Source: Dromaius novaehollandiae (lineage: Eukaryota; Chordata; Aves; Casuariiformes; Dromaiidae). From it: a stretch of DNA of 64,000 bases. Location of the stretch: contig NC_088099.1 of the NCBI RefSeq assembly GCF_036370855.1, forward strand, positions 18,691,501 through 18,755,500, read 5' to 3'. This document shows positions 56,797 through 64,000 of the stretch, piece by piece (position 1 is the first letter of the stretch; each line of letters starts with the position of its first letter). The notes under the pieces were generated by a model that did no database searches, was not told the origin of the DNA, and saw nothing but the letters and a program-made list of their open reading frames with translations. Both the position numbers and the translations under genes were made by a program.

Positions 56797-59700
56797 GTTG
56801 TTTGACTCAGGTCTACTCTTATTAAATGTTCAGAAGACACAGAAATGCACTGATACAGAGAGAGATCAGAACATGTTTGTTTTTGCATTATTGAGTACAG
56901 CCTATCCTTCAAAGAAAATAATTATTCTACACTGAGTCTCTGAGCAAAAAAGATAGGCAGACATAGATACAGCAGAAGGTGGATCCTATTCTAAGTAAAG
57001 GGAAATCAAGGGTGAAGAGAAAAGCGTAAGAAGAACTTTCAAATACAAAAGTTAATTTCAAACCAAATCAGAAGATAAAAAATGGCAGGATTCTATTTAG
57101 GACCCAAATTTGAGACGTACCATACCTTTTCTAGGCAAAGAAAAAGGATGCCCTAGAGGATCCTCCCCAAAACTGGTTAGATGGCACTACTGGGAGATAT
57201 ATATCTCAAGATATGTCTTCTAGTTTTATGGGGGGCAGGGCCTTTGAACCTCATACGAAAGGCAGTATTAGCTGTGGTCACAGAGACTTAGTGTTTAAGA
57301 ACATTTCTCTTTATCTTGCTATATTATGGCACAGTCCCCATGAAGTGTATTCATTGTGTATTCATCAGCTATGCAAATTCACAGAAAAAACATGTTTGCC
57401 TATGTTTTCTACTGTTAATAAAGGCGGTAAAGAACCAAATCAAAAAAGATCTTTGATATCCAACATACAACTTATATCAGTTTAAATACTGAAGTTCAAA
57501 GGCAGGGGCCTAAATAGGAAGTCAAAATTCCTTTATTTCCTATCTTTTAAATCTCTAGATCCAAATACCACAGTTCTGCACACACGGAACTGACTTCACA
57601 TCCGGCCTCCAAATCCCCTCTAAGCCCCAATGGTAAACAGGGGCTGTGCAAAGGGTCAACCTCAGCATTAATCACAGTGCATATCCAACATGGATTATCT
57701 GTATCAAGAAAGGGAGAAAACAATAGTTACTTTCTTTGCAAAGCCTGGCAGCAAGAGCTGGCAATGTCACTGTTTTTTATATACTAGCTTAGCAGAAAGA
57801 ACATTTGCCTATTTGAGGGGAGATCTGTGCTCAGTTTCCTCTTCAGGTCAAGTGCTCTTAGATCCAGCAAATGCAACATAACCATCAGGAGTGAGGTTTT
57901 GCCTTCATCCACAAAGGTAGAAAAAGCATGACTTGCTGGCAGTGGAAAATCCAGTTTCTTGTCTTGCCCCAAGGAATATGTCAGATTTTATCTATTAGAA
58001 GTTAATGTAAAATGCATGAATACTCCAGGGAATGAAGAAAAGAACCCGGATTCCTACAGAGAGGAGTCACAAGTACCTTCTGTTTGAAGTTTACTCTGAA
58101 TTGAGAGTTGGCGAAGGCATCTAGCCACAGCCACAAGTCAGGCCCCTGAGCCTCAAAAAGAGTGAAATTATGGACACCTACGTATGTCCAATATACTGGG
58201 TACCATGAGTGGGTTAGCCATGTAGTCAGACCGTTTCCTACCTCCTGATCATTATCAGAGGTTGTCTCCAGCTCCTGAGGAGGCAGAAACAAACTTCAGC
58301 ACTGCCTCGGGAACCCATGAACTCCTAGAGTCATGACAAGGGATTGGGAAACAAGATAACAGCAGGGCTGTTCAAGCCCTGTTAGCCCTTCTCCTCAGCC
58401 AAAGTGTGCTTTATCAGAGCAGGACAAGTTGCACCCCTGCCTGCTCAGCACTGAAAGGCTTGAGCCCAATTCTCCATAGCAGCAGAAGCAGGGAATAACA
58501 TTTTCCCAAGAGATATCTGTGGAAGGCAATATCAAAGAGCTGGAGCCAGCCATAAACTCTGCATCGTGCATTGCAAAACACAGTCCACAAAAGAGTCAGG
58601 GTGTATAGGAGGCTTTTTGCACAGCTCAGACACTGGGCTGGCAGAGAGGCTGAAACAACATCCAGAGTAAAATCTACAAATCCACGAGCGCTGCAGGTTA
58701 TATCTGCTTAGATACTTTGCGACCAGAATTCCCTACACTGCTGAGTAAAGATATATCATTTCAAGACATTTTAAAGGCAAAGAGAAAACAAAGGGACTGG
58801 GGGGTGGTAACTTGAGGAAGAGTGAAATTCAGGAGAAATTCAAATATGTACAGTAATTACTTGGTCATTGACACCATCTTTGAGAATGAGAAATGTATGA
58901 CACAGCACACAGAGAGTCTTTATGTGAAATAAAAATATACAAATTATTTCCTTTTGTATTATGCAGGTTTGCTTAGCACAAGTAATGGATCCATTCTGTA
59001 TGCCGAAATATTTGTTTGTATTTTTACCTGTCGAAATGTCTATAAAAAAGAAAAAAAAGTAAAACATTAAAAATTAATTCAGCAGTGCTGCTGGCTTGTG
59101 AAAAAATAAGTTTATGTTCCAGGGACCCAGAATATAAATAAAGACTATAAATAAAGAATATACAAACAAATAGTGTTTTTATTTATTTAGATAAACTCAT
59201 AGAAATATGTATATAAATATATTGACACAGAAGAAGCCTATATTTCTAAAGGAAAAGCTCATAAAATAAACATGAAAACCCTAGGAATATTCAATAGAAA
59301 ATATTTAACCCAGCACATTATTAAAGACCAGCAGTAAATTTGGCTTACAGTATGTCAGAAATATATTTGCCTTGTAGTGGAAATTTGGAGAAAAACCTTT
59401 GAATAGTGTCACAGAATATTCTGAGGGAGTGAATTGCTGCAGAAACAGCGCCAACTCTGAAAAAGATTGTGCTGTTCATTTGATGAGAAAACAATTCTTC
59501 TCAAAATTTCTTTTTAATTTTCCCCAAGTTCTCTTTTTTTTTTTTTTTTGACTCAGGCTTTAGAAGAGAAAAAAAAGGAAAAAATTTCTTGGGCCTTTTT
59601 CAGACCCTCTCTTTTCTGATCTAAAGGTCTAAGGTTACATGTATTTTTCTCGAAAACTCCTCTCTAAAGTGGGAATTCAGGACAGCATAAGACTGTTTAT

Positions 59701-62700
59701 ACTGCCAATAAATTGCTCCTCCACTGAGGATTTTTTATGAGCTTTTGTACCCATACTTTCAGTGATGAAACCTCATATTGTATTTAAACATTTCAGATTT
59801 CATTCATCTGGTTTTGCTGTATATACTGGTGTATAGCTAATATTTCACAATTTTTTTCCAAAATTAGATGAATGACTATGAATTTAACCCGAAACTGTGT
59901 AAAACAGAAACACTTCCTGGAATCTTCCCTATTGCATCTGTGGCCTCATAGTGTTGAATGTGAAAGAGGATATTCACATTTCTTCCTAAATGTAATGGAA
60001 ACAACTAAAACAAAATGCCAGGCTATAAATAGTGTCATGTATTCTGAAAGGTCAGAGCACAAATAATGTATTATAGCGCACAGTCATGCAGTCTTGGCTG
60101 CAGACGCTTTTTCTCTCTCACACCCACTCAGCCACGTATCTCACAAGCCCCCATATAAGCAACTGTGGATTGTGTCCCAATTATTCTTTAAGCAACTTAT
60201 TAGACTTTAGGAGAGATCTGGTAAGGTTTAGCTTGTAAATCAAGTTGGAAAAGATGTTAATCACACCAGTGGGACAGCACTAAGATACAATATAATTTTA
60301 ATAAGAACTTTCTCTATAGACCAAAGCAGCACCAAAATAACACAGTTATGATCTGGGCACTTATTGCACTGGGTCTCTTAGTAAAGCCAGGTTTACAAAA
60401 TAGAGGGTTGTAGCTTGAAAATCAATGACTCTGGAACTAGCTCCAGCGGTCATAATGGACAGACAACAGAGCAGGGGCTAATAGTTCCTGCATCCCTGGA
60501 ATTTCACAGGATTTATCCCTCTGTTCTGCATTCAAAACCCACCTGCAGGAACTGGGAACTCGGGAATCAAGTCACACATGCTCATCAGGACACACCTTCC
60601 CCAAGTACCGGGGACAGCCAGACTGCTGTACAAACCTTTACTCAAGGTTGGTTCAAGACTGCTCATTCCTTTCCACCAGCTTTGCCCAGCACCTTGACCT
60701 CTTTTACCTGTTGTTTGCAAAAGGAGAAAAAAAGAGCTTACTCATCTTAGCAAAGGTCAAAGGAGAGCTGACTGCTGAGACACTGAGTGAGGAAAAATGT
60801 TGTCTAAAGGACAATGTTGTCCCAGTTAGTAGTTTAGGGCAGATAAGTGGAGGATAAGTGTTCTTGTGGATACTACAAGAACAGTGGAGTTCTGCAGTAA
60901 CAGGGAAAGGGAGAAACAAACATAGCCGGTTTTAAAGCAGAGTTTTCATTAAAAAAGGAATTATATAAAGTTCTTCTCTACAGAAGCATGAGAGGAGCCA
61001 GTGATACCAGAAACCCTCTCAACTCCAGCAACTCACGTCAGAGTTTCAAGCAAATATTAACCTTGGTAGTATGCAAATGTGCATCAAGGACATTTGTCAC
61101 TACATTTTTCTCACCAACAGCAACAAGACAATGGACACATTCAGGCATATAGGTTGAAAATGCATCATCCATCCTCAGAAAGTGCAGCAGTCACCTCACC
61201 CTGGGAGAGCCCATGCACCTGTGGCCCCCCTCTGTAGTCTGAAACAGCTGCTCCTCAGATTCACAGCAGAGCAAACCTGCCCCTGCCTCAGGATCTAGCA
61301 CCACTTTCTTCCCTCAGCCCCAGAACATGAGCCAGCACAGAGAGAGTTTGGAGCAAGCCTAACATACAGAGAAAGCATCAACCCCTCATCAGAGCACATG
61401 AGGGTTGCCTTTTTTTTCCTTTCAAACACACCTGCCAGCACGGGTGGCTACAATCCTCTTTTCTTCATATGGTAGCAGAGGGACTGGAGCACACATTATG
61501 AAGCGGGAGACTCACGTTTGATCTTTTTTACTGAAGGATCTTCAGATTTCCATCTTCCCACTTTCCACGAGCATGCCCTCAATGGAAAGGTATTAACTAC
61601 TCTGATGTGGTAAAGGAGGTAGAAAATAGACTTCAAGAAGTCAGAACTGTAAATTTACTGCACATGGGACTAGTCCTGTTTTGTTTTCTTCTTTTAATCA
61701 AATAACAAAATGGAGGGTATATAAGAAGCCTTGGGAGCAAGGATCAGAGAACACTAGACTTCATCCTCCTCTTCTTAACTGTTTTCCCTAAATCTGCTGT
61801 ACTTAATACTACAGCACTAAGTATTATTCTTCTGCCTGGGAGCAAAGCATATAAACTGATTACATGCTTACTGATTTGCTCTCTCAGTAAAGTTTACAAA
61901 ACAGGGAACCATGAGCTGAAGAAAAAAAAAGCTTTGAAACAAGGTTTAGAGATCAAAATTGGCAAGCAACACAAGCCCTCCTGTTAAGCTCCAAAAGATA
62001 CCCTGCAGCCTGGTGTTCTTCATGTTATTAAGTGACAGTGATCTGAATACTGTCTGGCTGATGAGAAAATTAAACATAGATGTGAAATTTCCTGGATAAG
62101 TGTCTAGCCAATTAGCTAATATGTAACAGACAGGTACTTCTTCTTCTTGCCATTCTTCAAAAGAAGTGACTCTCTTCTCTCCTACTAGTACTTGCAGAGA
62201 AAAGTTGTAAATCATGTCTTCTCTCTTATCCTGAGGAGACAGTTTCCAACTGCAGACATAAAACAGCCATCCAGCTCTGAGCAGCATTACAGATCTCCCA
62301 CTGTGCACAGCATTTTGCATTGGTTCGCTCCTGGTGATGCCCTTTTCCATGTGCAGATGTCTTGAGGCAGCTAATTGAGTTTGCATTTCTTTCTGGGAGA
62401 CAGGCACTGAAAAGCTATTTGCTGTATTTCCTAACTTCTAAAAATCTAAATCTTTTAATGAATCTCGTTTCCTTAAATTGATGTATATCATGTTAGAATC
62501 AGAGCTCTTCACATTGACAGAATCTGTCCTCAGAAAAAGGGAGAAGTTATGTGATGTCTTGTAAGCACACTATAAATCATTGTCATAAAGTTATTCAGTG
62601 GGAAAAGATAACCTTTCTAATGTGTAGATAAGTCCAGAGAAAAACAGATCTGTACCTGCAAATAAATTTCAAAGGTTCACGTATCTCCATACCCAGACTC

Positions 62701-64000
62701 CAAGAAGACTGCTAGGATAAACTGGCAGAGGACCACGTTGTGGATGATCCATTGACAATCGAGCAGACATGAAGAGAAGGTGTCCAGCTAAACGCTTGCA
62801 CAGTAAAAAGTGGCCATAAAAGGCTATTGAGTTTTCTAAGCTCACCAAGAAAGAAAAGAAAAGTGTTAAGGAAATCTGTCTTCTAAAGCAGCAAATGGAG
62901 GGATGCTAACATTAGGAATAAATCTCAGATGTACAAAAACCATTTTTTAGATCTGGATGGTAAACAGCCAAAGTAGGAGTTTGGCATTGCATATGTAATA
63001 GAAACAATACTTGACTTGAAAAACATAACCATTATTAGATCACCTTTCTGAGAAGGATGCAAAACATGATCCAAAATGAAACCATCTAATTGCATAAAAG
63101 GAAAGAATGAGGAAATTGTCAAAAAAAATGAGCCAGGAGCAGAAGATCACATAGTAGAAGAGCTATTGTTGGTTTAGAATTTATGATTACTGACATTATA
63201 ATCAATGTCAGGAAAGGTGTCTTGCAAGTAGCACTTGTCAAAATCCCTGTCAAAGATGGGATCCAAGAGAGAGAAACAATACATAAAATTGTTTTTTGAG
63301 ATGGCTATGTATAGTAACATGCAGCTTGCTTATTCCTTATAATTAATTGCTTATAATTAATGCTTATAATGGCCTATCAAAAAAGGAAAGCTGCCGTGGT
63401 TGATGTGTTTGGAGAACCAGGGTCTTGGAGAGCTGTTCATCTGCCTAAAGTTTCTGAAATGAGGCTGTGCTGAACAGTGACCTCTCGTGAACTGAGAGAT
63501 CAAGTAGAAACGAAGTGCAGAATGAGAGATCCCTTAGCATCTGTGGGATTTGTTCCACTGCATTGCAAGGTGTGTGGGAAAGAGCAGCAGTAACAGCCTG
63601 TTCTCCCAGTACAAAAATATCCTGCTTGGATTGTATTAGTCCACCAGAACACTGTTCTGGACAATGTTAATCCATTAAGCAGTTATCTCATCTTACGACA
63701 CAAAACTGGTAAGTACCAATTTCCAATGTTCAGCCTGCCTTTTCTTTCTGTCATTAGTGGTCATCTGCTAGAACACGTAGAGGCTTGCAGAGTTTCACTT
63801 GACTCTGCTCTTTTCACTTAAGACTTACTTTTCGTGGCCTACTTTGAGAATTGACTGTATAATATGGATAAGGAAGAACCTCATTGTAGAAGTCCCCAGA
63901 TCATGATTTAGCATTTCCAGAAGTGAGAAAAGCTCTTGAGACTGTGTCTGTATCAGTCTACCCCTGACTGAAAACCTTGTAAGACACTATTGCTGCTAAC
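56797..64000. other. Intergenic DNA without recognisable genes
   Basis: Open frames up to 153 codons, none convincing. A minus-strand frame at 62407-61946 contains a phrase reminiscent of RasGEF N-terminal domains (ILANWLDTYPGNF) but has no complete domain. A TATATAAG box at 61718-61725 has no gene after it that I can define. A poly-T run lies at 59534-59549. Confidence 0.45.

Overview
The window looks like vertebrate nuclear DNA, most likely from a bird; another sauropsid cannot be excluded. The evidence is GT-AG introns, several fragments of CR1-type LINE elements, a solo endogenous-retrovirus LTR, a long AC microsatellite, and a large animal FAS-like polyketide synthase of the kind known from birds. 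No operons, tRNAs, rRNAs or CRISPR arrays were seen.

The one intact gene is a multidomain type I polyketide synthase (PKS) on the minus strand. I could trace it completely. A TATA-box promoter (34974-34982) precedes a roughly 35-nt non-coding exon 1. Six coding exons follow: 33078-33012, 30707-30554, 28788-28628, 27400-27197, 26682-26501 and 26248-20690. Phases agree across every junction and give a protein of 2108 residues. The order is KS-AT-DH-(non-catalytic linker)-ER-KR-ACP. The catalytic residues of KS, AT, DH, KR and ACP are visible. The glycine-rich NADPH loop of ER is destroyed, and there is no C-terminal thioesterase. That predicts an iterative synthase making unreduced polyene chains, the chemistry of the budgerigar feather-pigment PKS.

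The low-coordinate end (about 960-5188, minus strand) holds a decayed second PKS copy in the same orientation. It keeps a recognisable exon 3 with its splice signals, the start of the large exon with its acceptor, AT/DH fragments and patches of homologous intron. It is therefore an ancient tandem gene duplicate, not a retrocopy. It is frameshifted, internally deleted and interrupted by a CR1 fragment, and it probably runs off the left edge.

Between the pseudogene and the PKS (5.2-20 kb) lies intergenic DNA. It contains an AT-rich tract, a GC-rich dispersed repeat, an LTR-like block, and two sense CR1 fragments, one of them split by a 384-bp solo LTR with a perfect 6-bp target duplication. Upstream of the PKS promoter (35-64 kb) I find no gene I can name. 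This part contains the AC microsatellite, CR1 fragments, a second copy of the GC-rich repeat in opposite orientation, and at least three pairs of diverged local duplications between 43 and 56 kb.
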